From Paragonimus skrjabini miyazakii (Eukaryota > Platyhelminthes > Trematoda > Plagiorchiida > Troglotrematidae): a stretch of DNA of 64,000 nucleotides. Within the stretch, counting starts at the first letter, position 1, and each line of letters begins with the position of its first letter. The notes under the pieces were generated by a model. The model saw only the letters and a list, made by a program, of their open reading frames with translations. It made no database searches and was not told the DNA's origin. The stretch spans positions 7,256 through 71,255 of the forward strand of contig JTDE01000219.1 in the NCBI GenBank assembly GCA_014338405.1, given 5' to 3'. Of this stretch, positions 23,683-37,400 are shown piece by piece. The translations under genes and the position numbers were made by a program.

Positions 23683-26469
23683 TTCGCGTTTTGTCCATTT
23701 GCCATAAGTGTTCTATGAATCTGGCCACTTCTTTCTCGCTCGTTTGAATACTGAGGAAAAGTAGAAAAAGACAGAGTTGAGAGCCTGGAATTTCACTTTT
23801 TGTATGAACTCAGATTATAAGTTGAAGTAGCCATCGTGATGGCTATTTCAGCCATATAACCTTAATTCATTATGTAAATAGGATGGATTAGGCAACCACT
23901 CCTGACAATATACTCAATGAATACTGCGAAAGATGTTTACACTACTCACGGGACAGCCGGTCTATGCAACCTGCGTACGCACAACAAATTGAAGATGTCA
24001 CTTGAGCATGCCTGCTTTTGCGTGACAGAATTCTTGGTTTTTCAGAAAATGAAATGGATAGTTGATCTCGCTGAACAGAATTCCTTTAAACGGAGTGCAC
24101 AATAACTTAGTACCTTCCGTATATGTTGTATAGAATGCTACCTTTAACATATATCACTTATCCCTTCAAAGAAATCGTGAGAAATGACCTATTCAAACGG
24201 CTGGTTGAGTTTTAAAGTTGCAGGGAAAGTGATGAAATACAAAAAAGATCAGGGCGTGCAGTAGGTGAACAGTCAGATGAGACACTAGTGGAAATAGCGG
24301 ATTTCGGCGTGCGTTGTATTGAGCTGCTTTTGGCCCGTACAACCTCCGTGTGCGATTGGTCAGAAAAAACATAGTGGAAAACGCCTACGTTGCGGACAGG
24401 GCCCTTTTCATTACGGTAACACCTGACTGACCGTTTGACGAAAAAGGCGGAAATACCAGTGGAAAAATGAATTGTGGTCACAGGACAGTTCTCTGTGCGA
24501 CTGTATGCCTGTCTTACGTTATAAGGATATTTGTTTGGGTGACACACAGTCTTAGATTCAGAGTAACAGATGGCAAAATGAAAACACGCCTTAATGCCAT
24601 CGGTGCTGACGTGCGCATAAGAGAGTGACCAGATGTAGGTGTAAAAAACGGAACAAGCAAAACGGTAAGCATTACTGAACTGAAGATTATAAAATGCCCT
24701 AACCATTCTGCCTATATGCACTAAAACAGGGTTTTTAAGTCAAGTAGAATTAGAACAAAGTAAATCAGATGTGAACATTGCAAGTTATATATTTCTGTAT
24801 TTCACACCACATGATTGTGTGATTTTTTACAAACACACTGGTGATTGATCGCAGTCAATAATCACTGAGTTTACATCAGTATATTGAACAACACTACTAG
24901 ATTGATATAATGTCCAGTCATTAAAAGAGTGAATGTGTGGACGTATATCTGCGTCCCTGTCGGATGCTTTGTGTTACTTTGAACAGTCACGTTTTAAATA
25001 GCCTATCACTCTGTGTATTAGCGTTTTTCGTAAGTATGACGGAAAGGATGGTTTCACAGTTAAATGTGAATTTATGGATACAATGTAAGTAAGCTCTTTA
25101 GATACTGATCTATTTTTAGGACCAGTAGGCAGTGAATGAGTTGGAATAATCGATTTTGTAGCAGTATAGACCTTCTTCACAGCTACGAAAAGTTTTTAAT
25201 CATCGGTTTCACTTGATAGTTGCTTTCCCATTGCGACATCATACAGAAAACATCCACCGACACTCCGTCGATCAGGGTTGTATGTTTATGGTTGCACTGA
25301 GGCGTGCGATGACATTCCGCACTTGGATTCATTAGAAGAAACCGCTGGTTTCAGGGTAAAAATAAAAGGAATCTGACAAAATCTCTGGTTAGAGCAAACG
25401 CAGTGAAGTATGCTATTGTATAATGGGACTATACGTCTACTGTTGTGAGCCAAGAACGCGGATGGCACAAGAATTACTTATTTGAGAAAGCAACACATGG
25501 GTTAAGCGTTCAAACAGGACCACAACCAGAATCACTCATTTGCATACGTTACTCAGCCCAGATCGTCTCGGTTGCCACAGAAGCCAGACGAAGCAAAGAC
25601 TATTTTGGGCAATGCTGCACCCCGATATTTCTTTCCGTATTTTTCTTGCGGCTACTTCGATGTCAAAATATATGATCTGGTCCTACCACTGAATAGCAGT
25701 CGTGTGAGTAGTATATTACGATCGCTCATCCTCGCTAGGCTACGACAAAATGTATAGTATTACACAAACACACTTATGGTCGCGGTAGTCGACTGACTGT
25801 CGACACGGACGGACTGTTGGACACCAGTCCTTCTCATACTCAGATACGGCATAAAGCAAAGCTAAAAATCACCTAATGGTTTTTAGTGACCTTTGCAAAC
25901 ATGTTTCAAAGTCATCGTTTTTCTGACCCAATATTTGAGATTGTCGCATGTCGCTATAGTGAAGTTATCCGGCATACGTTCATTATTTAAAAATTAACAA
26001 AGAAAGTCACGATATTTTCACCATGACTACCTAAAAACCACATCAACATGTTCATCTCCGAGAAGAGTGAGGTGATTGCATCTCTTCAAGTTTGTCTCAT
26101 AGTCGTAATGCAAATTTTTCGTGTGATTCTCACAACCGTAGTAGCACAGTAGAATGGTCAGCCGTTCCCTGAGTGATCTTTGTGTGTATCGGATGAAACA
26201 CTCAACAAAACCATTAATAGGCGTTTGATGATATTCATTTTAGTGATGTTAATTTCACCAAATCTGCTTACCATCGAGCTGCTAATCACAGCGTATTTTG
26301 TTCAAACACATTTTGTTTGTTCACACTAACTCGCGCCATTACACAGCGCACCAATTATGTAACCAGTTCATGTATAGTTTCGTTGTAGAGTATGAGGGGT
26401 GGCATTCTTGTTTGCCGGAAGAATGCGCCAATAACCAACATCTTGATAAAACTTAATCTAGAAATGACC

Positions 26470-26700
26470 TAACTGTAAAAATGTGGGTTTCAGCTGGATT
26501 CGTTAGCTATCTGGCAAGTGTCATCTAGGCGGTCAATTCGCTGGAACGTTTAGCGGAAAGGTTAGATTGAGGAATGAGTGTAGCGGTAAAATCTTTGAGC
26601 TTCCACTGTGACTCCATAACTCAGCCAGTAGAGCGCTTGCCGCGTTAGTGCCTACTAATTACTACGCTGATTGGAATCAAATTAGAAATACAGACAGTCA
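26470..26700 (+). mobile_element. tRNA-derived SINE, family B, degraded copy
   Basis: TTGAGCTTCCACTGTGACTCCATAACTCAGCCAGTAGAGCG at 26595-26635 matches the head of copy 2 at 13801-13840, and GCTGATTGGAATCAAA near 26666 is an eroded B box. Sequence from 26470 resembles the family only weakly. Confidence 0.5.
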
Positions 26701-29700
26701 TTGCAATTCTCAGGGAGTTTACCGGCACAAATCTCAGCTCAGCTTAAAACATATGCAAATGTAGCTTCACTGTGAATGGTATACAACAGATAAAGAGAGT
26801 CTGTTCATAGGCAACGTTGTACATGGGTAAGTTAGGTATTAGGTACATATGTTGCTGTTGTCTGCTAATTCTAGGGACAACTGCTGAGTGAAAACGAACT
26901 GTCTGTCAACAAACAATGATATTTCGGATAATAGGCTAATTGCCTGATGGAATGCTTAGAAAGTTTCTATTTAGATTCGTATACAATATGCCACCACTAA
27001 GCGAAAAGTTGTTTCTTCTTACGGGAAGTGTGTGGCGTCCTCCAGAAACCCGGTCAGGGTGAGCGCAATTCACTTGGTAAAACAATTTTAATTTACAACA
27101 ACATTCGAAATAGGTATTTTCCCATAAACAATCAACTGGACCAGTGGAGACAGTTCCCATTATCATGAACGATCGACTCCGTAAAATGTAAAACAATTAA
27201 CTGACGAAAGGCCTTCTCCATGGCTTGCAGGAACGATCACGCAAGCTTCACAAAACAATGAATGAGTTTATACCAAGACGAACAAAACTAGTACAAAGAC
27301 GTTTTGGTTTGAATGGTAGAATAATCCAAGTGGGTTTTACACTGTTCGGCACCGGTTACAACAGTACAATTATATTAGTTCACTCTCCTCCGTTAATTAT
27401 TATCCGCCAGTCCATTTTAGGTGAATAACACGACCCGCAAAACCACTCCTCCACCACCCCCTGTTAAACACTTCCTACTTATTATCTAGAATAGGAAGCG
27501 TTCATCACCACGCATCCGTGATACATGCTGTGGCTCACTGTTTGTTACCGGTGAACAGCATCGTTCACGCATCCTACCTGTCGACTTATGGACTTTAATT
27601 CAATGTAGATTCAACCAACTAAAACCTGTCAACAGTTCCGCCCACAGGCGATCACAAAACACTTCATTCAAACCAGTTTACCTCTCGCTTGAATCAGAAA
27701 GCAGAATTAACTTGTTCCCTACGCATTTCTCCGGCCGATTGAGTATGATCTAAACTATACCCATGTATTAGGTGTAGGCGATAATTTTGCCCGTCATGTC
27801 ACCAGCAACTACGTAACTCAGTAATACACTCTATGATCACTTCAGGTTTGGTTTAGTCCGGCAAGATTCCTGCCCCGTTTCTCTCCGGGAAACCAAGCCC
27901 ATTTCAATATTCGGAAACTGCTTGCTATATGTTTACTCATTAAAGATATTTGATGGGAACATTTTTTGTCTCAGAACGATGTTCTTTCTTGGTAGGAAGT
28001 ACTGCATATTGTATGATTATTCAATATGAGAGATACAACCACACTTGTATACAGGCTTTTGATTGGCAATGCACTCGAGCTCTTGTATTATGGTGTGTTC
28101 TATCAATTTTTGGTACGGTATATCATTACACAGCTCAGACAATCTTTTGGGTTCATGTATCCTTGTCAATTTATCCATTAATCTACACTATTCCGCAGCT
28201 ACACAAAGTTCCAATATACATTCCATTGAAGCTGATCGTTAAACCGTACAGTGAATCACAAGACGCGACCACATAAGTCAATGTGAGTGATATATTTTGA
28301 GGCATTTCAGACGTATTGCTACGTCACTGCTCCACTAAAAAAAAGGCTTATACCGAGTTATCAAAACAGGGTATCAATTGAGACAACTTCCCTTCTTTTA
28401 GAGGTTATTCCGTCTCGACAGAAAATTAACGTGACAAGTCTTTGTGGAAGAAAAATTCGTGTAATTACAAGGAACGTCTGGTTAAACATGGTTTGTCCCC
28501 TAAGTCAATAAATCTAACCAACCCTGACGTTCCAGAAAGAAAGCACTCAAATACACATTTATACGATATTCAAAAAAACAAAACCTAGAAAAGCTATTTT
28601 CTCCACCACCGTAGTCATCTTGTCTAGTCCGACATTTTTGAAGTAAGATCACAGAAGCTCATCATCAATTGCATAATTTGAGAAATTATAAGGAACCGAT
28701 GTGCTAAAATCGACTGAAACTTAATCATTAAGCCGATTATAACAATAGAGCATCGATGTGTTAGCGTTATCTAAACCAGTGTGTTCTACGAACTATATTG
28801 TGTAAACCTAGTTACATCTGTTTCCTCTTGAATGGATCATATTCAAAGCATACACTTGGTATCAATTTATCCTGAAATGTACTAACCGCCAAAGATGTTT
28901 CTGATGTGAACCTAGACACTGACGACATGCTACAAATTCTTGTCACCATGTGTAAATCTTTGATCGTTTCACTGATTTAGCTGTGTAATAGAGTCTTCAC
29001 TCGAAAATTTAAAACTCTACCTGGTATGGACCTTCGATATTACAGTAAAAGCTTTATTTCGTTATTTCAGTAACGCCTAGCTTCATGTAAACTAACTCAA
29101 GCCGTTTTTGTAATAGCTGACTGTCCGTTTGCCATATATGTAAATTCGAATTAAATTTTCAGTTGACCAACGTTTTAAACAACAAATCGACACGAATAGC
29201 TCGTTGCTGAACTCTTTTGTGACCTATCATGTTTTATGTCAACTCACCCTCATCCTAAACACGTGTCCAAATAGGTGTCATTCTTTTGAATGTACCCTCA
29301 AAACTTATTCATGACGGACAGTTGGAGGAACAAAAACTTCAAGATAAGTTTAACGGTTATCGGCTATCCAGTAAATACATAAAATTTTCCGTGCCAAAGT
29401 TTTATTTAGATGTAACATGTAACACATATCATCCAAGAGTTAGAGTGACCTAGTACCCCGGGTATCACTTATGTAGTAAAGTCAGAGCCTGGCAGAAAAC
29501 CACAAATTTTTGTCACCCTGATCTTGGAACCCACAATGAGCATTTTCACTACGTCATTGATTTCAGAGCTTGAAAGCTCTTTACTCACATGTTTGTAGTG
29601 CACCCAATCAATAGTTGTCGCGCTCTATCCTACTTGAGTTTCTCTCTGAAAATTTATTGTTTGACTTTTGTAAAGAACACATAGTGAGTATCGATAGCAT

Positions 29701-30389
29701 TTTTCTACATCACCTAAAAATTGCGCATTACAATTTCAAGTAATTCCGAGCAAAACCAAAATATTCATGATTTTACAAATCACACTCAAAAACGCAGTGA
29801 ATTACATACATACACTAACGGACAAATAATAGACCGGGACGTTTGCAACTCATTTAGACAGACATTTTATGTCAAAAATACTGCCATTTGTTAGGCTCGC
29901 TAATCTTTGACGAGCGTTTACCGGTCAATACACTATACACTTGGAGCGAAAAGTATAATGTGATGTCGCCGTCAATGTTTCGGCAGACACCGTTCACGTG
30001 ACTGTAGATAAGCCGTAGTCATCCATATGGTCAATTTTTCCAAATAATTCCCAGGCGTGACCTAGATCCACATATTCGATTTAACATGATTTCATCGAAC
30101 GTTGTATGATGACTGACAAAAACCAACAAAACTAGCAATCGATTACTTCACTTAGCTGTTAAACTTCTTTTGCTCATAAACTGCAATCGACCAACCGTCT
30201 CCAATTAGCTTGCACAAACACGTTTGCACTATTCGCAAAAACCTCTTAACCTATTCTGGGGGTCGTGGTGGAAGTTTACTCATTTGCTGGCAAACCACAA
30301 ACGACTGATCGAGTTCAGCTAATAAGCAAAAGGAAGTGTAACAGCTAAGAAAACCATTTCATATACCATTTCGTAACCCTGATAGCCAT

Positions 30390-30545
30390 ACCCTTCATAG
30401 TGTAATGGACAAATGATTGGACAAGAATCTGCTGCTTACTCACAGTTCATGAGTTTGATTCTCCTAAGTGCGTGATGTTGATGAGATCCATCTTAGTCGA
30501 AACAGTTGTCTACCATTTTGATGGTGGTCAATGGGATTAACAGTT
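30390..30545 (+). mobile_element. tRNA-derived SINE, family C copy 1
   Basis: A-box match TAGTGTAATGG at 30398-30408 and a B-box-like GTTTGATTCTCC at 30452-30463, followed by a body (GATGAGATCCATCTTAGTCGAAACAGTTGTCTACC) that is repeated at 30780-30815. Confidence 0.6.
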
Positions 30546-30694
30546 TGCAACATCACTTTCTCAACGCATTCTGGGGCCATGATGGATGCCTACTCGTTTA
30601 CAGACCAACCACAGCACGACTGGTCGACTTTAGCTTAGCAACTAAAGAAAGAACAACAATTAATGCAAGTAATTTACACACTTTCCTGCTAACA

Positions 30695-30880
30695 CGGTGA
30701 TCACGAACCTCGTGGTCTGGACCACAACCTGACGCTTATTCATTGATCGTGGATTCGAGTCCGTAGTGTATGCGGTGCTCATGAGACCCATTCGGGTAGA
30801 AACAGCTATCCACCTGTTTGTTGGTGGTCACTGAGTGCAATCGATTAGGATGGGAGAAACAGACTAAGTGTTCAGGATTC
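30695..30880 (+). mobile_element. tRNA-derived SINE, family C copy 2
   Basis: Direct repeat of copy 1 about 300 bp downstream. Clear B box GGATTCGAGTCC at 30751-30762, a degraded A box near 30711-30721, and a body with CATGAGACCCATTCGGGTAGAAACAGCTATCCACC and TTGGTGGTCACTGAG aligned with copy 1. Confidence 0.6.
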
Positions 30881-31356
30881 AATGGGAGAGGGTAAGAGCA
30901 GCACCACACTATTGCAGAAAGATGATAGTTCAGTCCACGCAAAAACTTGTGTAGAAATAAGTCCGTTTTTGTTAGTTACACTATCAGTGATTGATGCTAA
31001 GGTGTCTGCCAAAAAGCATTTGCTGTAAAGAGGCAACTTCCGAAGCGTTTCTGCAGACGAATGAGTAATGAATAAACGGACGGCGTGTACTCATAATCAT
31101 CACTGGATGTTCATCGAAAGAGCCATAACAAGAGTAAACTGCTCTATTTACTCTGTGAAACTGGCTCGGTATCTAGTTCGTAATGAATACTGCTGGAGTA
31201 AAAAGAACGAGGGCAGTTTAAACAAAATTTGCTAATCTGAGAAATCGAGCTTGAACATTATCCTTTTTTAATCATAAAGTGTATATGCATTTAAATATGG
31301 AATTTTTATCTTGCAATACAAGTCGACATAAATCGAATACAGATTTGAAAACTCAC

Positions 31357-31412
31357 TTGTCGGTGGACGTATTTTCATGTAGTATTAGACAAATCCATAA
31401 TATCAGTAGCAT
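31357..31412 (-). CDS. EndoU gene A, probable signal-peptide exon 1
   Basis: ATG at 31412-31410 opens a minus-strand frame encoding MLLILWICLILHENTSTD, a short hydrophobic leader followed by polar residues, as in a secretory signal peptide. It ends with AA in phase 2 at a strong donor, GTGAGTTT. The evidence that it belongs to gene A is comparison with exon 1 of gene B at 55643-55710: both encode a leader of similar size, both end in phase 2 with AA at GTGAGTTT, and the DNA around the junction (CATG..GA.AAT near the end, AAGTGAGTTT..CAA across the donor) is similar. Exon 2 has not been found, so in-frame joining could not be tested. Hydrophobic leaders can occur by chance. Confidence 0.5.
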
Positions 31413-34400
31413 TTCTAATAGGCAGCATACTGTTAATCCGAGTGAATAGAAACCAACTCTTTGTAGCTTTCAGTAGACTTATAAGCCAGAAAGATACATG
31501 AAATAGATCTTGGTGCATATCAGTCTAATGTTTTTGCTCGTCTATTCAGCTGCTAGTAGTGATGACAATTTTAAACCAGTTGAATAGATTTTCATTGGCC
31601 GCAACAGTGGTTGTGTGTCAGTGTGCAGATGGACACAAACACAAACGAAAACAATTTAGCAGTCTGAAGGTCACCGCCCACAAAACCTTGATGAACATCT
31701 ATGCAGACAACAACAATTCGACAGACAACAATATGCGCTTTCGGTCAACTTTTGTCAGTTGACTGTTTTCCTTCAAAATCATGTGACCTATTCCTTCAGA
31801 TTTTGTTTGCTACAGATTGTGTAAACGATCCGAACAGTAAATGTTCACGACACTTACTAGAAAGATTCCCCTTCCAGAGATGACTGACGTGTCTCTGACT
31901 GAGTTTTGAGTAAATACCTGAATGACTCCTAAAAATGTACGTTTGCCAAGCATTTTTGAGAAATTCAGCGATTTCATCTGAACATATCCTGAACGTATAT
32001 GCACTCGCCAGATATCTGTATTGTCGTGGAATCGAAATTTGCAATGTGACGGAATTTTGTGAACTGCAAAATGTCCATAGTTTCAAACTACGCTGTTCTA
32101 ATAAGTTATTGCAATACTCACATATTTCCATTAAGCAGCAGATGACAAAGTTTGATGTGTTTCCCAGGAAAAATAAAAGAACGTTCGAAATCACATGAAT
32201 TGACATGCAGCAAACACGAGTGTCACTCTGGGATAAAACAGGGCCAAATATTCAGTCAACATAACCAGTTCTCAACTTGAAGATTGTAGTACCAGGGTTC
32301 AAAAAACTTTAGTCAATGCTGAAGAAAATGATTAGAAGATGACCGAATGTTATTCTGGCTTCATCCACATGCTCTAGGCTATAGTGCAAGACAAGCTATT
32401 TCTGTCCAAAACAAGGCATATAGATCTACTTTCTGTTTCTCTATTTAGATAGTTTTCATAACTGTCTGATTGTCAGAACCGAAGCAGAAAATGTGTCCGA
32501 TGTCCCTGGTTACGTTTTGGACTAGACTATCATCACCTATTTGGAATCACTAGTTGGCAAGCCTCGTGCCATTCAAACAGGTTACTCTGTGGTAAAATGT
32601 GTTATCAACAATAATTCCAGTAGCGTTTGAGTTGAGCTTAAGTTTCAAGTCATTTTCGGAGAAACTGTCATGACTTTCACTAGTAGTGCGTCCTGTTTGA
32701 ACATACTCGGAGCACGAACCAGAGATTTTCGTGGGTTGGGTGACCTAATCTTGTCTCAATTTCATTAGGTTTCCATGACGTATTGAAACTGTCTGAGTAA
32801 ATGCAGAGTTTCTAATTGATGATGTTGTGACTGAAGGATCCAATTGGCTATGTCATCTCCACATTTTGATAATTTGGCAGAAATTGACTAGTCTGTCTGA
32901 AGTACTAATGAACAGTATGTTGTGAACCGCTTCGTTTACTCATTACTGTACCATCTCAACAAAACGAGAGTTTACAACACGACATGAACGATGAATTTAG
33001 ATGCTTTTTCCGAAAAAAGTGTGCTAGCGGTGTGAATGTTATAAAACGGAAGTATAACACAGAGGAAGAGTACCAATCAACATCTCGAACGAAATTCTTT
33101 ACCACTGTGGGTCATTTCGAAGGAAGGTTACGGAAATCTGAAATGTCCGTTCAAGCGTAATGGCACGCATCTCTTGGTCTCTGTATTGTGCATTTAACTG
33201 CAAATATACTGATAGTTATCAACATTATACCTCCTACTACGTATGGATGTACGTTGTAGCCGACGATAAATACATTCTCGTGTAATGTGCCACTAACTGC
33301 TAAGAAAACTTTGAGTTGGCTAAAGTCGATTTTTACATAACTCCGTTGAGAAACGTCGCGTTCCACTGCGCGTCAGTGACTACCACTGGTCGCAGGATGA
33401 AGTGAATACATGGTTCCCAGTTCCGTTTCCCATCCCTGTTCTTCTGTAGATGAAACACAAAAAGCTTTCGGAAAAGCATTCAAAATTGACCACAGGTGCT
33501 TCAACGTCCATTCCCCTACAAGTTTTTTATGACTACTATAAAAAATCAACCAGTTCTTGTGATCAGGTAGTACACTACATATGTAATTGCCGAAAACGAT
33601 GTGGACTATACGTCTCGTTCGTTGTATCATCTCCATACCACTTGAAACTCTCTGATTCTTAATAATATGTCAATGACAAACGTTCATCACCTGTTACTCG
33701 TCGTTCCACAACATGGTCAGTCATCCCTAGTCTGACTGTGGGCCATCCTTCACATTGCAAAGCATTAACTGACGTGTGACCTGTTTGGGTAATCATGTGC
33801 AAGTGCTTTAGACAAACCTTTCGTAACTTAATCGGAATAGACGATAATGATCGTTTACAAAGTTCACCTGCAGTCGTTTGTATGTACCGGCGACTAAGAC
33901 AGACTCAACACTTGACCCGACACACAAGATCCGGATCGCTTAAGTCTCTTCCGTTTATGACGGCGACTTTTCAGTTTATCATGGTTACAAGCCCCCACAC
34001 AGTTTCGTCTAACTGGAAGCCATGTCCTGAGCACCAAACACATTGCTTGGTCAAACGATTAAAACAACTTCATACACAGCTGAATTGGAATTGCCTCAAG
34101 CCTGATATTTGCTGGTTAACAGTTAACATGAACGTTCTCGATGCTAACGTTTTCGCATGCTGTTGAAAAGCCTTAAAATTTGTCCCTTTATTTCGTTTGC
34201 TGTTTCTCAATTGCGTGCACAAGTATGAACTGCTGAGAATCAATTCATCCAGTTGATGTACCAGTTATCGTGCTGGATCGCAGTCAGGGAATTAGAAGAG
34301 TCACGATAAAAATTTACTATTGAAATACCAATTGAACGCTTATCGACCGGTACGTTATTAATTTTTAATGAGCGGTCAGTATATCACAACCGCCGTCTTT

Positions 34401-37400
34401 CCCAACCAAAATAAAGGAATTGAGTTCGGTTGAATAGGTGAATTAGGTGAATCAACATGTTCGAATGATAAATTATGACTGGAGGACCCACTACTATCCA
34501 CCGAAAGTCATGTGACATTTCATCACCGTGAAGTGTACACCAATAATGACAGACTACCTTCTTCATTCTGTGTGAGTAGACATTTCGCTAGTGCATGGAC
34601 ATGAACGTGCGCCTAATTCAGATCAAGAACAATGTCCGATTTGGTTGGAAGCGAGAAAATTTCTTTCTATCTGCCTGATACCCGTGAATTGATTCGCCTA
34701 CTTTTGTATGATCAAGTGTGGATGTGAATTGTGAACACTGTTTCTGATCTCAGCATGATTGCACGATCTTCAACAAACGCGGTAACAATCACAGCTAATC
34801 GTCTTAACACGCTTGCTCACATGTGAACGTTCAGTTGTCAATTTATGTGTGAGACTCCAAGATCACACTGCCGTCAGTTAAATCTTTCAAACTCTGTCGG
34901 TTAGAGGAATTCACCTCGACGAAACACACACACACAACTTACAGGACAATTATGGGCCATGCTCGTTCATCCATATTGTGTAAAAATGATACATTAATCG
35001 GACATCGATTATTCCCCTAGTATCGGTTACACTTTTATAAGGAGACTTGCAGTAACTGGCTTGTTTATTGCAGCGTATTCAAGCACACGTTCGTGTTGTG
35101 CCCATTTTTGTTATTAAGCAAGTTAAAACTGACGGAACCAGCTGAATTGTTAACATGTCACAAAATATATCTTGTAATCGCTCTGACTAGACAGTTTTTT
35201 GAAGATAAATCACTCCTTAAAGTGCTGCAACTGCTAAAAAGTGTAACCGTTGCACGCGTTGACTGTACACAATTTTATCTGGCTTTTGTTCGGAGTTAAT
35301 CAGCTGCCATACAAAGATCAATCCGGTTGTGTAACACAGAAACAACTGGTGACACGTGGATGCAACTGTACAGGATTTTTCAGCAGCGCGCAAACCCTTC
35401 CAAAGAAGGATAATGTTAATGAAACAGAATGTGAAAATTTAACTAGTAAATTATTACAAGTGTTGGTTGTACAACCAGCCATCTCCTGCATCACATAATG
35501 CAAGTTTACTAAGTCATTTTGGCCAAATATTTGTGTGAACATACACACGTTAACTCTCGTGATTTTTAATGTGTTTTGATGGAAAAAAACAGGATGTGTC
35601 TTTGAGAGCTGCTATAACGCGGCTGCTTCTTCGAACAATCCGTTATGTGGCAGTTAGTCTTAAGAACGCCGTATCTTTAGTAGTGTATATGAATAAGTGA
35701 TATCGTTTGGTTATATGTTTGTGTCGACTAGAATCAATCATTCTACTGCTGACGTTAAGAGGAATATATTTTGATTATTAACGAATAATATAGATTAACT
35801 AAATAGGGACCTTCAATATACTGGTTTAAGTAGAAATAGGAGTCGGGTAAACATTTGTATTCACGTACCCGTCAACTAAGAACTACCAAAGACGGAATGT
35901 TTGTCACAGAATTGCTTGTGTATAACAAAATAATCTCAGGTTTCTCCAGCTGTCGAATTGAACAACCCAAGATATTTATAAAAACGACTTATATACTGTG
36001 CTCTGAAGTGGTTATGAGTTACATGCAAATCGAAACCATATTAAACCGGATAAACAAGTTTATGCTGATCTTGAAACAGCGGCCGAAATAGTGGCCTTCT
36101 AACAACAAACTACAGCCAACTGTATAATCTCCAAACTCCGAAACCTCGAGTATGTCGAACACACACGTGCCCAAACATCGAAGAATCTTGCTGACTGACC
36201 TTGTGAATCCACACACGGAGTTTTAAAGGAAAGACCCCGAGAACCTCGTTTTGTACATTGTATGCTGGAATTATTTTCCCTAAGAATTTAGATAATCAGA
36301 TACTACCAACTGTTCACGAGTAGCGTAACGTCGTTTGAGAATTTCATTGATCTCCATGATCCACTTGACCTCATGGCACATGCTGCAGATGGCAACCCTT
36401 TACCTAAATTAGATCAATCACTTCCGAATAGTATGCCAAGAGGCTCAACAAACGACGGTTTAGTTCGATCCAATTGGCAATCCGCACACTGCGGACAACA
36501 CAGTCAGATGTTTGCAGTTGCTATCGAAAGTACAATCTACCTGTAAACGACCAACTGTCCTGTCCTGAGTTCGAAAATTTTTAAACAGTAAGCAACATAG
36601 TCAGGCACGAGATGCGCTCAAGCAATAGTTCACTTTTTTCAGTCAGAATATCATATTTATGACAGCACACAACTGTGTAACCATCGTTCTAGTCCAAAAG
36701 TCGTTATGATATAAGACGTTATAGACAAATATCTCTGAAACACGAATCAAATTTCATAATAAGTGGATGAGCAACCGACCAAACTCTATCGGCTAACCAT
36801 CGTTGAGAGCAGATAAATAGTATAACAATCTACTTTTCGTAGTGATGTCCGCAAATTTTAAAGCAGTATATTTTTCGACTACGTTGGAGGCAGGATCTTA
36901 AAATAATGTATTTATCATACGGTGTACTGCGTTTCGTTTTTGCCCTTTCCTATCAGGTACACAATGCAGTTTAAATTACAGTGTCAGTGTCAGTATGTTC
37001 CTCTAGATTGAAGTTTTAAAAAAATGCCCCTTCAAGGTACTTTGCTTCTTTTTCCATGTTCTACAATACTGAAGTATTTTCCTCCACTTACACACAGAAC
37101 TCTTAGGCGTTCTCTTGTGATCCTGAGCCCAAACAGGGAAACTGATGAAAATCTACTCGAATCACCGCTTATCCAAACCCCGACACAATAGAAGATTTAA
37201 CAAGGGACTAATCCAACCGTCGCGTTGAAGATACCACACCACGATTGGACAAACAGTCTCAATGTTACGCCTTTTGTTATTCGCTTCTCTTTGTTCCGTA
37301 TTGCACCAATTAACGTTCAGTTTGTGACTTTGTGTTGGCTAATACGACCAACCAATGATAGACCGTGATTGCTTCAATACTGATGTACATCCATAAATTC

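Larger units (their letters stand above)
18836..31356 (-). other. Intron interval(s) of EndoU gene A; one or two exons not located
   Basis: Between the signal-peptide exon and the FINLLDNY exon there should be about 60 residues (the 'ELxxFxxxLW...DYxLxxQG' and 'LFxYV...PTY' parts of the domain). I searched the minus strand by eye for these and found no convincing match. The interval contains LINE, LTR, SINE and microsatellite sequence listed separately. Confidence 0.6.

Noticed and set aside
27950..28276. 108-codon plus-strand frame resembling a membrane protein
   Set aside because: It is hydrophobic but has no family signature and no convincing splice or promoter context. Such frames are common in T-rich DNA.
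29995..30075. Minus-strand WELFGKIDHMDDYGLS as the missing EndoU exon 2 of gene A
   Set aside because: Spacing of W and DY is roughly right, but the ELxxFxxxL part is absent, the splice sites are poor and a stop lies just upstream.
33795..34166. 123-codon plus-strand frame
   Set aside because: No recognisable motif and biased composition; length is within what chance gives in 64 kb.
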